Counted from the first letter of the stretch, positions 24,431 through 30,894 are shown. The stretch is DNA of 42,386 bases from Bacillota bacterium (GCA_023439545.1 JAEXNT010000065.1:1-42386); one strand, 5' to 3'. Program-made: numbers and translations. The notes: generated by a model not told the origin, from the sequence alone.

Positions 24431-24919
24431 CTATAGCCCTTTTTCAAATTGTGCTATTCTTGTACCATCTGGCATAATCTTAACTCCTATTAAATTAAAT
24501 CCGCAACTTGCATATAATTGCATCAAATATTTTCGGTCCTCATAGCAATCTAATCTTACTTTTTCTTTCCCTGCCTTCCTGGCATACCTTTCTATCCAGT
24601 TTATCATTTTTTGTGCATTTCCTTGACCTGTGTAGCCATTCTTAACAACAAGTTTATGGATATAATAAGCACCCAAATGACTATTTAACCCCCATAAAAA
24701 ATCATCACTTTTCACTAAAATAAATCCACCTATCGGGATATCATTGATATATGTGATAAAACACTCAGGGTCGTTATACTTTTTAATAAAGTTTTCTTTT
24801 TCAAGTAACTCTATATTCCACATTGGTTGTCCGATTTTATTTAACCATTCTGCTTTTTCTCGGTACATACGTAAAAGAATCTCCAACTTGTCGTAACCAA
24901 TCTTCTCAATCTTGAACAT
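24431..24919 (-). CDS. GNAT-family N-acetyltransferase (cassette gene)
   Basis: A 162-residue GNAT enzyme. The acetyl-CoA binding region is IHKLVVKNGYTGQGNAQKMI (residues about 86-106), with the Q/RxxGxG/A-type loop as YTGQGNAQK, followed by RLDCYEDRKYLMQLYASCGF in the C-terminal half. This order is standard for GNATs that acetylate small molecules or peptides; the acceptor is unknown. AT-rich compared with the housekeeping genes. It is the single gene between the attC-like site at 25002-25216 and the leader at 24333-24375. Acetyltransferases are common cargo of integron cassettes. Confidence 0.88.
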   Translation of the reverse strand: MFKIEKIGYDKLEILLRMYREKAEWLNKIGQPMWNIELLEKENFIKKYNDPECFITYINDIPIGGFILVKSDDFLWGLNSHLGAYYIHKLVVKNGYTGQGNAQKMINWIERYARKAGKEKVRLDCYEDRKYLMQLYASCGFNLIGVKIMPDGTRIAQFEKGL

Positions 24920-25001
24920 TGTATTTACTCTCCTGTTGATTTTATATCATAGATCTGCCCGGCGGTCGGAGGCCAGGGCGGCGTTTTACAGGCCATATTG
25001 C

Positions 25002-25216
25002 ATATAACGTCTCAGTAGTCGCGGCGCCGATGAGCTGGACCCTCAAAGTCCTTCTCCCCGGCGTTGCCCGTCACCCCGGTTGCATGGGCGAGCAGTTAAG
25101 CGGAGTGAAACAGCCAGCCCAGCGAATCGGTGTGGCACTGCACGTGCTTCCGATGTTAATAGTATTAGGCCGGATGACTTTCCCCAAGCAACCTTTCGCT
25201 GACTGCTTTGTTATGT
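25002..25216 (-). repeat. attC-like recombination site 1 (subtype C)
   Basis: 215 bp bounded by ATATAAC (25002-25008) on the left and GTTATGT (25210-25216) on the right. It shares the left 130 bp with the other copies (GTCTCAGTAGTCG, the CCGATGAGCTGG arm and its partner CCAGCCCAGCGAATCGG). Its roughly 70-nt right arm has a sequence of its own (starting CACGTGCTTCCGATG). GC-rich against AT-rich surroundings. No promoter or gene inside. Confidence 0.8.
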
Positions 25217-25330
25217 GAAGTATGGCCTGTCCTCCGACCGCTCGGCGAAGTTAAGATCGGATTACCTTACCTTTTGTTTTATCTCGCTTAGTTCAACATA
25301 TATGAAAATTACGAGGTAAGCATTACTTTC

Positions 25331-25813
25331 CTAATAAACGGCTGACCTTACTAGAGCGCCTAAATCAGGTCTATTTCCGATGAAATAAAATAGATCATCT
25401 TTTGTTTTTATATAAACTTGATTCTCCCACTTTATATCTAAAGGAAAAATCATCTCAATAAATTGAACTTGCTCAATGTCAGGATTGTTTACAGAGATAT
25501 TCTGCGGTTTATCATAAACGTATTCTACTGCGAATTCTTCTATTCCCTTAACATCATTCTTATCGGCTGGAGAATCCAGGCCTAATGTATTTGGCATGTC
25601 AAATATAATTAATTTATTTATTTCTTTAACAAGAGATTGACTATGCTTATCATCTATGTAAATTTGATTTTGCTTTCCCTGGATATTAAGGTTTATTTTA
25701 TATGGGGCAGCAAAGCCATTATTCCACATATTAACATGAAATAACCTGTATGAAATCAGTGCAGAAATTATAATCACGAACGATATAATTGGCACGACAA
25801 ATTTAGTTTTCAA
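25331..25813 (-). CDS. Membrane-anchored protein of unknown function (cassette gene)
   Basis: A 160-residue protein starting at TTG 25813, 8 nt after AAGGAG; the frame continues upstream through the attC-like repeat to 26086, but that part is a by-product of the repeat. The N-terminus KTKFVVPIISFVIIISALIS is a single membrane anchor. The rest (residues about 28-160) is soluble and probably outside the cell, with FIEMIFPLDIKWENQVYIKT and DDLFYFIGNRPDLGALV near the end. No cysteine pairs or known motifs. AT-rich. Family not recognised. It is one of four anchored or integral membrane proteins of the array that have no assigned function. Confidence 0.7.
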   Translation of the reverse strand: MKTKFVVPIISFVIIISALISYRLFHVNMWNNGFAAPYKINLNIQGKQNQIYIDDKHSQSLVKEINKLIIFDMPNTLGLDSPADKNDVKGIEEFAVEYVYDKPQNISVNNPDIEQVQFIEMIFPLDIKWENQVYIKTKDDLFYFIGNRPDLGALVRSAVY

Positions 25814-25856
25814 ATACCCATCTCCTTCTATAGATTCGCAATAATATATAACAAAT

Positions 25857-25905
25857 ATGCAGAGCGCCAACTTTTCGCCCGAAGGCCGGAGCCCCGGGCG
25901 ACGTT
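25857..25905 (-). repeat. Cassette leader element b
   Basis: ATGCAGAGCG, then CCAACTTTTCGCCCGAAGG, then CCGGAGCCCCGGGCG. Same plan as elements a and d. It lies between the left core of attC-like site 2 and the start codon at 25813. On the minus strand GCCCG and CGGGC can pair around a GC-rich loop. Confidence 0.65.
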
Positions 25906-25921
25906 TGACAGGCCATATTGT

Positions 25922-26134
25922 ATATAACGTCTCAGCAGTCGCAATGCCGATGAGCTGGATCCGTAAAGCCATTCTCCCTGGCGGTGTTTGCACCCCGGTT
26001 GCATGGTCGAGCAGTGAAGCCGAACGAAACGACCAGCTCAGCGAATCGGTGTGGCGTGCTGCAGGGACCTTTATGCTAGGAACCAAATCAGGGGCTAGAC
26101 TATATACACCCCTGCGCCGACTGCTTTATTATGC
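25922..26134 (-). repeat. attC-like recombination site 2 (subtype B)
   Basis: 213 bp from ATATAAC (25922-25928) to the mutated core ATTATGC (26128-26134). The right arm (CTGCAGGGACC...CCTGCGCCGACTGC) is shared with the copy at 28389-28601 and differs from the type A arm. Its left flank contains GACAGGCCATA, which is complementary to TATGGCCTGTC beside the right core of site 1, across the cassette. Confidence 0.8.
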
Positions 26135-26200
26135 GCAGTATAGCCCGCTCTCTGGTCGTACGGCGGAGTCTAATCTGTAACCGTCTTTCAACTTCCTTTT

Positions 26201-26536
26201 TCATTTGCTCTTTTTCTTCTTTTCTCTTAGTCGTACAATCCCTCCATATATCAAGCATAGTGATATAATAAAACCCATTATAATACTCAATATATTTGAT
26301 ACTAATTTTTCTGCTGAAATGTAAGTTAAGATACTTATTATTACCCCTACAATACCGAATACTAGAATTATAATAGGATATTTGCTTAAACTACTTATAG
26401 GTCTTGCAACTCTTCCAGTCCCAATATAATATCCGGGATTGTATTGATTATCCTGCCATTCTTTTATTTCACTAATACTTTTTCCCAATTCGTTTTCTTC
26501 AGTTTTTTCGTTTTCTCCATCGCCATTCATAAACAT
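26201..26536 (-). CDS. Small double-spanning membrane protein (cassette gene)
   Basis: A 111-residue protein starting at ATG 26536 after GAGG; the second ATG at 26530 is possible. The open frame extends upstream through attC-like site 3 to 26857 but is not expected to be translated. The N-terminal 45 residues are acidic and hydrophilic, then two membrane segments follow (about residues 53-72, PIIILVFGIVGVIISILTYI, and 80-100, ILSIIMGFIISLCLIYGGIV), with a Lys-rich tail. No recognised family. It is the only gene between sites 2 and 3. Confidence 0.65.
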   Translation of the reverse strand: MFMNGDGENEKTEENELGKSISEIKEWQDNQYNPGYYIGTGRVARPISSLSKYPIIILVFGIVGVIISILTYISAEKLVSNILSIIMGFIISLCLIYGGIVRLREKKKKSK

Positions 26537-26602
26537 ATCTACCTCACTTTCTGGTATTCGACCGACGGCCGGAGCGCGGGTGACGTTGATGGATGGTATT
26601 GC

Positions 26603-26819
26603 ATATAACGTCTCAGCAGTCGCGACGCCTATGAACTGGACCCCCGCGAAGCCCTTCTCCCTGGTGGTGCTCGCACCCCGGTTGCATGGGCGAGCAGTGA
26701 AACAGATCGAAACGGCCAGCCCCGTGAATTGGTGTGGCACTGCTCGTGCTGCAGTCGAATGGAAGAGGAGATGTTTGCTCCGTGCTACCAGTGCCCTTGC
26801 ACCAACTGCTTTGTTATGT
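26603..26819 (-). repeat. attC-like recombination site 3 (subtype A)
   Basis: 217 bp from ATATAAC (26603-26609) to GTTATGT (26813-26819). The arm CTGCAGTCGAATGGAAGAGG and ATGTTTGCTCC marks the same subtype as 27400-27612 and 29142-29357. The minus strand is open throughout and joins in frame with the downstream gene. Confidence 0.8.
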
Positions 26820-26871
26820 GAAGCTATCGCCGGTCCCAGTCGCACGACCGGAGCCAAGACTGGGATATTTC

Positions 26872-27321
26872 TTATAAAATTTTTTCAAAACATATTGCTT
26901 CCGGTTTATCAACATACCTTCCATAGTTTTGGATTCTCATATATCCATTATATTTATAAAAGGATACTGCCCGCTCATTAATCAAGCGTGTTTCCAGCCA
27001 AAGCTTTTTGTATCCTAGTTTCTTTGCCTGTTCCTCTAAAAATAGTAGTATATCTTTTCCTATTCCTTTTCCTTTTTGTTTTGCATACATTCTCTTTACT
27101 TCTGCTATGTTTTCATTTATAGGCCGAAATGATCCACATCCTACAGCTTTACCTTTAGAATCTCTGGCAATAACAAACAATGATTTCGGTATAATTACAT
27201 CATCTATATTAAACGAACTCCTTCCACTACTTCCAGTAATTGTTTCCAACTCTGAAGATAGTTCATTTAACAACCCAGTTGCATCTTTGTTTTTGGGGTC
27301 TTCCACTGATATAGTTATCAT
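26872..27321 (-). CDS. GNAT-family N-acetyltransferase (cassette gene)
   Basis: A 149-residue GNAT enzyme starting at ATG 27321 after AAAGGAGCAAAA. The core is NIAEVKRMYAKQKGKGIGKD followed by ILLFLEEQAKKLGYKKLWLE, with the acetyl-CoA loop QKGKGIG at about residues 87-93, and NERAVSFYKYNGYMRIQNYG at about 117-136. The N-terminal part contains CGSFRPI, as in the group of PF00583 enzymes with a short lead strand. Acceptor unknown. The frame open to 27534 through the attC-like site is not part of the protein. Not closely similar to the cassette acetyltransferase at 24431-24919. Confidence 0.88.
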   Translation of the reverse strand: MITISVEDPKNKDATGLLNELSSELETITGSSGRSSFNIDDVIIPKSLFVIARDSKGKAVGCGSFRPINENIAEVKRMYAKQKGKGIGKDILLFLEEQAKKLGYKKLWLETRLINERAVSFYKYNGYMRIQNYGRYVDKPEAICFEKIL

Positions 27322-27354
27322 TTTTGCTCCTTTACCAACCCAAAATATATATAT

Positions 27355-27385
27355 TCCGCCCGACGGCGGAGCCTGGGCGCGTAAC
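27355..27385 (-). repeat. Cassette leader element c
   Basis: CCGCCCGACGGCGGAGCC followed by TGGGCGCG, a shorter version of the leader element, without the GCAGAGCG part. It lies between the left core of attC-like site 4 and the acetyltransferase start at 27321. CCGCC and GGCGG form a short hairpin. Confidence 0.6.
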
Positions 27386-27399
27386 CCGGCGTCGGTTTC

Positions 27400-27612
27400 A
27401 TATAACGTCTCAGCAGTCGCGACGCCGATGAGCTGGGCACTCGAAGCCCCTCTCCCTGGCGGTGCTCGTACCCCGGTTGCATGGCGAGCAGTGAAGCGGT
27501 GCGAAACGGCCAGCCCAGCGAATCGGTGTGGCACTGCCCGATCTGCAGTCGAATGGAGGAGGAGATGTTTGCTTTTTACTGCCTTGCCCTTTCGCCGGCT
27601 GCTTTGTTAGGC
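27400..27612 (-). repeat. attC-like recombination site 4 (subtype A, reference copy)
   Basis: 213 bp from ATATAAC (27400-27406) to GTTAGGC (27606-27612), the latter a perfect GTTRRRY. Nested inverted repeats: GCAGTCG (27413-27419) with CGGCTGC (27596-27602); CCGATGAGCTGGGC (27425-27438) with GCCCAGCGAATCGG (27513-27526); GCTCG (27464-27468) with CGAGC (27485-27489). The outer box is 3 nt (AAA) from one core and 6 nt (TGAGAC) from the other, giving the unpaired spacers expected in an attC hairpin. A roughly 70-nt unpaired arm lies on the right. Confidence 0.85.
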
Positions 27613-27677
27613 GAAGTTGGCTGTCCCCAGAGGCAAGAGCTGCACCGATGCAGCGACCTAAAACTCTACATAGACAC

Positions 27678-27992
27678 TTACAGTAAATTAACCCAATCTC
27701 GTCTGCCAAATAAAATCCTAATTATTGTTACAATTCGTCTTCCCTCATCCACAATATAAAAAATAATATAATTATCAATAATTAGCTTCCTTATTCCAAC
27801 TAAAGCCAATCGTTCATCTATTACTAAAGCGTTTCTGAGTGGCATTTCTTCAAGCTCAAAAATCGCTTCAGCAATTTTATTAATAATTCTTTCGGCTACC
27901 CTTGGTTCTAGAAGCTCTTCAGATATATACCTTTTAACCTCAAATAGATCATTTTCAGCAGGTTCAGTAGTTTCTATTTGATACTTTTCCAT
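27678..27992 (-). CDS. ParE/RelE-family toxin (cassette gene)
   Basis: A 104-residue protein of the ParE/RelE toxin superfamily. It begins with YQIETTEPAENDLFEVKRYI, the family's first strand and helix. It ends with DNYIIFYIVDEGRRIVTIIR and ILFGRRDW, with the conserved basic residues in the last strands. ParE toxins act on DNA gyrase and RelE toxins on mRNA at the ribosome; the RYI.EEL helix and FGRRDW ending fit the ParE branch better. It starts 3 bp after the antitoxin stop, so the two are translated together. Toxin-antitoxin pairs are frequent stabilising cargo in large integron arrays. Confidence 0.88.
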   Translation of the reverse strand: MEKYQIETTEPAENDLFEVKRYISEELLEPRVAERIINKIAEAIFELEEMPLRNALVIDERLALVGIRKLIIDNYIIFYIVDEGRRIVTIIRILFGRRDWVNLL

Positions 27993-27995
27993 CTC

Positions 27996-28250
27996 TTAAC
28001 CTTTCTGAATATCTTTTATAGCTTCACGAAAATTTCGAACCTTTTTCATTTTGGCAGCTTCGAGACCTTCATCTAGCAACTTATATAATTCAAATCTACC
28101 AACAAGGCGTTCATATGTTTCTATACTCATAACAGCCAAATCACCCTGTCCATTTTTTGTTATATAGACAGGCTCACTATACTCATGACAAAACTTTGAT
28201 ATTTCATTATAGTTATTCCTTAAATCCGAACTTGGCCTTATTGATGGCAT
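27996..28250 (-). CDS. Phd/YefM-family antitoxin (cassette gene)
   Basis: An 84-residue antitoxin. The N-terminal DNA-binding part has the family pattern RPSSDLRNNYNEISKFCHEY followed by PVYITKNGQGDLAVMSIETY (residues about 5-48). The C-terminal part (about 50-84, LYKLLDEGLEAAKMKKVRNF) would wrap the toxin. It precedes the ParE-like toxin by 3 bp. A promoter inside a 28-bp palindrome is located 31 bp upstream of the start, as expected for autoregulation. It starts at ATG 28250 behind GGAGGTGC. Confidence 0.9.
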   Translation of the reverse strand: MPSIRPSSDLRNNYNEISKFCHEYSEPVYITKNGQGDLAVMSIETYERLVGRFELYKLLDEGLEAAKMKKVRNFREAIKDIQKG

Positions 28251-28280
28251 ATAAAATGCACCTCCGCGAATATTATATGC

Positions 28281-28311
28281 ATATTATATCAAATTTTTGA
28301 TATAATATCAA
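28281..28311 (-). promoter_or_regulatory. Promoter and operator of the toxin-antitoxin pair
   Basis: On the minus strand TTGATA (28311-28306), a 17-nt spacer and TATAAT (28288-28283) form a near-consensus sigma-A promoter. It is embedded in a perfect palindrome, arms ATATTATATCAAA and TTTGATATAATAT, at 28281-28308. Binding of the Phd-like protein there would block both promoter boxes. The cassette therefore carries its own promoter. Confidence 0.85.
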
Positions 28312-28388
28312 TTTGCCTTCAAAATTCTCCAACGCCTTTACTTAATTCAATTCGTGACACGACGCCGCGGGTACTTACAGCCAATTTC

Positions 28389-28601
28389 GCCTAACTTCTA
28401 GCAGTCGCGACGCCGATGAGCTGGACACTCGAAGCCCCTCTCCCTGGCGGTGCTCGCGCCCCGGTTGCATGGGCGAGCAGTGAAGCGGAGCGAAACGGTC
28501 AGCCCAGCGAATCGGTGTGGCGTGCTGCAGGGACTATCATTTCGGAAGCCAAATCCGGGACTCAGACCGTACACGTCATTGCGCTGATTGCTTTGTTATA
28601 C
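28389..28601 (-). repeat. attC-like recombination site 5 (subtype B)
   Basis: 213 bp from GCCTAAC (28389-28395), a perfect RYYYAAC, to GTTATAC (28595-28601). The left core with its flank CCAATTTCGCCTAAC is complementary at 14 of 15 positions to GTTAGGCGAAGTTGG at the right end of site 4, across the toxin-antitoxin cassette, while its own right core is of another type. Confidence 0.85.
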
Positions 28602-28653
28602 GTAGCCAACGCCCCGCAACTCAGAAGCGACCACAGACGGGAGCTCCTTAAAC

Positions 28654-29079
28654 CTACTTTCCTCTATTTTTTAAACACATAGTATAATCCCTAACCAATA
28701 TCGCCATTAATATACAACTTATAACAACTCCAAGCAAAAAGAAAATTCCAGTTCTTACTTGAATCAATGGATCATATATCCTAAAAGCATCAATTGGAGT
28801 GCCATTCAAGAAAATTAGAATAACAGAAACAATAGCACATAATATCCAAACCACAAACACAATTTTTGTTTTCAATTTAGCTTTAGTAAAATTCTTAATC
28901 TTAATGAAGAAAAATACTACACTAATTAGAAGAGATAGCTCACCTAAAAATGCAGAAAGACCCATTTGCCCAACTATACCGTTTGGGACTTCCCAATACG
29001 GTCCAATTTGACATAACCTTAAAAGGTTTAGTAAAGATATTGAAGAAAGGAATAAAAAAATTGTAGAAAGCCTAAGCAT
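28654..29079 (-). CDS. Four-span membrane protein of unknown function (cassette gene)
   Basis: A 141-residue integral membrane protein starting at ATG 29079, 7 nt after GAGGAGG. Four hydrophobic segments are apparent: residues about 2-20, 38-58, 70-92 and 108-130. Short loops and a Lys-rich third loop (KIKNFTKAKLKTK) suggest both ends inside. There are no catalytic-looking motifs and I do not recognise a family. AT-rich. It is the only gene between attC-like sites 5 and 6. Confidence 0.68.
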   Translation of the reverse strand: MLRLSTIFLFLSSISLLNLLRLCQIGPYWEVPNGIVGQMGLSAFLGELSLLISVVFFFIKIKNFTKAKLKTKIVFVVWILCAIVSVILIFLNGTPIDAFRIYDPLIQVRTGIFFLLGVVISCILMAILVRDYTMCLKNRGK

Positions 29080-29141
29080 GCCATGACCTCCTCTTGGTTT
29101 TTCTACTTGCGACACGATGTCGCGCACTTTGCGTAGGTTTC

Positions 29142-29357
29142 ATATAACGTCTCAGCAGTCGCGACGCCGATGAGCTGTGACCCACGCTAGCCCCTCTCCC
29201 TGGCAGTGCTCGCACCCCGGTTGCATGGGCGAGCAGTGAAGCGGAGCGAAACGGCCAGCCCAGCGAATCGGTGTGGCACTGCCCGATCTGCAGTCGAATG
29301 GAGGTGGAGATGTTTGCTTTTTACTGCCGTGCCCTTTCGCCGACTGCTTTGTTAGCT
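29142..29357 (-). repeat. attC-like recombination site 6 (subtype A)
   Basis: 216 bp from ATATAAC (29142-29148) to GTTAGCT (29351-29357). The right arm (CTGCAGTCGAATGGAGGTGG, ATGTTTGCTTTTTACTGCC) is nearly identical to site 4. The right core with flank, GTTAGCTGAAGTCGAACG, is complementary at 17 of 18 positions to the left core region of site 7. Confidence 0.85.
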
Positions 29358-29414
29358 GAAGTCGAACGGCCCTCTATTCAGTGCCGACCACGGATGGGAG
29401 GCTCTAAAAATTTA

Positions 29415-29990
29415 CTACTGAATTTTATGCCACCTTAACTCTTTTTGATCTAAATAATTCGGAGTAGCTGGATCATAACCATACATATACAATTGGGTTC
29501 CATCTTGTGATAATGCTATTGGGTTAATGTTATGACTGTTATATGCTTTATCCCACTCAAATACTATATATTTGCCTTTTTCTACTTTCTTTTTTACTCT
29601 TTCTATTGCCGGACCTGCTTCAATATATGCCACGTTATCATCCTGCACTTCTACAACAAGAACCGTTCCCAATATATAAGGTCCTGAAGAACTTGCCCAA
29701 CCTATAGTTCGAACACTATCATTTTTATCATTAATATCTTTTGTTGAAATACTGTATGGAGCCAGCCACAAAAAGCCTTTCTTTTCAGGTATAATCGTTA
29801 AATAGTAATCATTAGTCTTATAAATATATACCTCGCCAAAATTACTTTTTACTATTTGAACCAGCTTTGAGCCTTTATTAAGTAATGAATGAGCTTCAGC
29901 TGCGGTTCTAGCTGTAAATCTATATCCGCTAAAAAATAATATTACAGTTATTAGTAAGAATACAAATATGAAATAAAATAGCTTTTTCAT
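29415..29990 (-). CDS. Membrane-anchored extracytoplasmic protein of unknown function (cassette gene)
   Basis: A 191-residue protein with an N-terminal anchor (residues 2-21, KKLFYFIFVFLLITVILFFS) and a soluble exterior domain. The exterior part is beta-rich: FGEVYIYKTNDYYLTIIPEK, GPYILGTVLVVEVQDDNVAY, and near the end ALSQDGTQLYMYGYDPATPN. The SQDGTQLY stretch parallels SQDGSAIY in the cassette protein at 23640-24278, suggesting a related fold or function. No lipobox or metal site is visible. Strongly AT-rich. It lies alone between attC-like sites 6 and 7. Family not recognised. Confidence 0.7.
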   Translation of the reverse strand: MKKLFYFIFVFLLITVILFFSGYRFTARTAAEAHSLLNKGSKLVQIVKSNFGEVYIYKTNDYYLTIIPEKKGFLWLAPYSISTKDINDKNDSVRTIGWASSSGPYILGTVLVVEVQDDNVAYIEAGPAIERVKKKVEKGKYIVFEWDKAYNSHNINPIALSQDGTQLYMYGYDPATPNYLDQKELRWHKIQ

Positions 29991-30075
29991 TTACAATCTC
30001 CTAATTTTCAAAAAAGCTCCAAAGACATTCTATCATATGCGCGACATCATGTCGCTCCCATTTTCGTTCGATTTC

Positions 30076-30185
30076 AGCTAACGTTCCAGCAGTCGCGACG
30101 CCGACGAGCTGTGACCCTCGCTAGCCCTTCTCCCTGGCGGTGCTCGCCACCCCGGTTGCATGGGCGAGCAGTGAAAGTGAAGCAA
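30076..30185 (-). repeat. attC-like recombination site 7, truncated
   Basis: Begins with AGCTAAC (30076-30082) and matches the other copies through the GCAGTCGCGACGCCGACGAG arm and the GGGCGAGCAGTGAA loop. It then diverges at about 30175-30185 into AT-rich sequence, lacking the right half and core. About 150 bp of unassigned sequence separates it from the HIT-like gene, so the cassette upstream is missing its own second core. Confidence 0.8.
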
Positions 30186-30338
30186 CATATTATAGTACGA
30201 TTGGATATATCCTCTGGGAAGTCAAAAGTAAACACAAAATATTTCATCCACTGTATCTTGTTTGACCCTAAAGCCTATACTATTAGATACCTCTTTTACC
30301 GGATTTCCTTTGACAATCATTTATGTCATCTCCGTTTG

Positions 30339-30800
30339 CTATTCATTAATAAACTGATTGAATACCTCTTTTGCTTTTTTGACAAACTCTTCAACTTTTT
30401 CTCTTGGTGCAAAATTATTTTTCTCTACCATATCTATTTGCAAATATGCCCCTGACTTTTCATATTCCATTTTCATTTCATTCCATACTGGTTGTAATAA
30501 AAAATGAATATGCACAGGAATCCAATTCATATGTGACCATAAACAAATATATACTTGATCTGGCATAAGTATAGTTTCAATAGTTTTTGAAGCTAATTTT
30601 AACAACTTCCCAACTTCATCTGTTTCTGCATCGGTTAATTCCCAATAATGCACACTATGCCTTTTAGGCTTAACAATTAAAGAACCTAAACCAAACGGCC
30701 CAATACAGTGGTCAATAACCCAATACTGTGTAGAGTATATTATCCCCCCAGGTATTTCTATCTTTCCATTTAACGAATCACATACCATACAACCATCCAT
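30339..30800 (-). CDS. HIT-like family protein (cassette gene)
   Basis: A 153-residue protein resembling the HIT (histidine triad) superfamily of nucleotide hydrolases and transferases. The first part MDGCMVCDSLNGKIEIPGGI resembles the Cys-x-x-Cys start of many HIT proteins. The stretch GPFGLGSLIVKPKRHSVHYW is the usual strand with H-x-x-H/Y, and the active-site-like block is WIPVHIHFLLQP. The classical H-x-H-x-H triad is reduced: the third His is Leu, so activity may differ or be absent. It is the cassette nearest the recombinase remnant. Its start at 30800 lies behind GAAGGAGAAA. Confidence 0.75.
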   Translation of the reverse strand: MDGCMVCDSLNGKIEIPGGIIYSTQYWVIDHCIGPFGLGSLIVKPKRHSVHYWELTDAETDEVGKLLKLASKTIETILMPDQVYICLWSHMNWIPVHIHFLLQPVWNEMKMEYEKSGAYLQIDMVEKNNFAPREKVEEFVKKAKEVFNQFINE

Positions 30801-30835
30801 TTAATTTTCTCCTTCAAAGTTTTAAACAATAATAC

Positions 30836-30890
30836 GCAGAGCGATTAATTCGCCCGGCGGCGGAGCCCGGGCAACGTCCGACGAGCGATA
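30836..30890 (-). repeat. Cassette leader element d
   Basis: ACGCAGAGCG, then ATTAATTCGCCCGGCGGCGG, AGCCCGGGCAACGTCCGACG. It is the most complete copy with element b, and lies between the first cassette boundary (about 30895) and the HIT-like gene. On the minus strand it forms a GCCCG/CGGGC hairpin followed by AT-rich sequence. Confidence 0.65.
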
Positions 30891-30894
30891 TTTC

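Noticed and set aside
24990..30190. The repeats as a CRISPR array
   Set aside because: Repeat units are over 200 bp, palindromic with swapped arms, separated by 0.4-0.8 kb containing genes, and no cas genes are present.
24990..30190. The repeats as insertion sequences, MITEs or group II intron pieces
   Set aside because: No transposase or reverse transcriptase is visible and there are no target duplications. Cores are variable and match across genes, which transposon ends would not do.
30222..30320. A 32-residue minus-strand frame (PVKEVSNSIGF...) resembling a piece of an AraC-type helix-turn-helix
   Set aside because: Very short, no clear ribosome binding site, and the similarity covers only about ten residues. 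It could be cassette debris.
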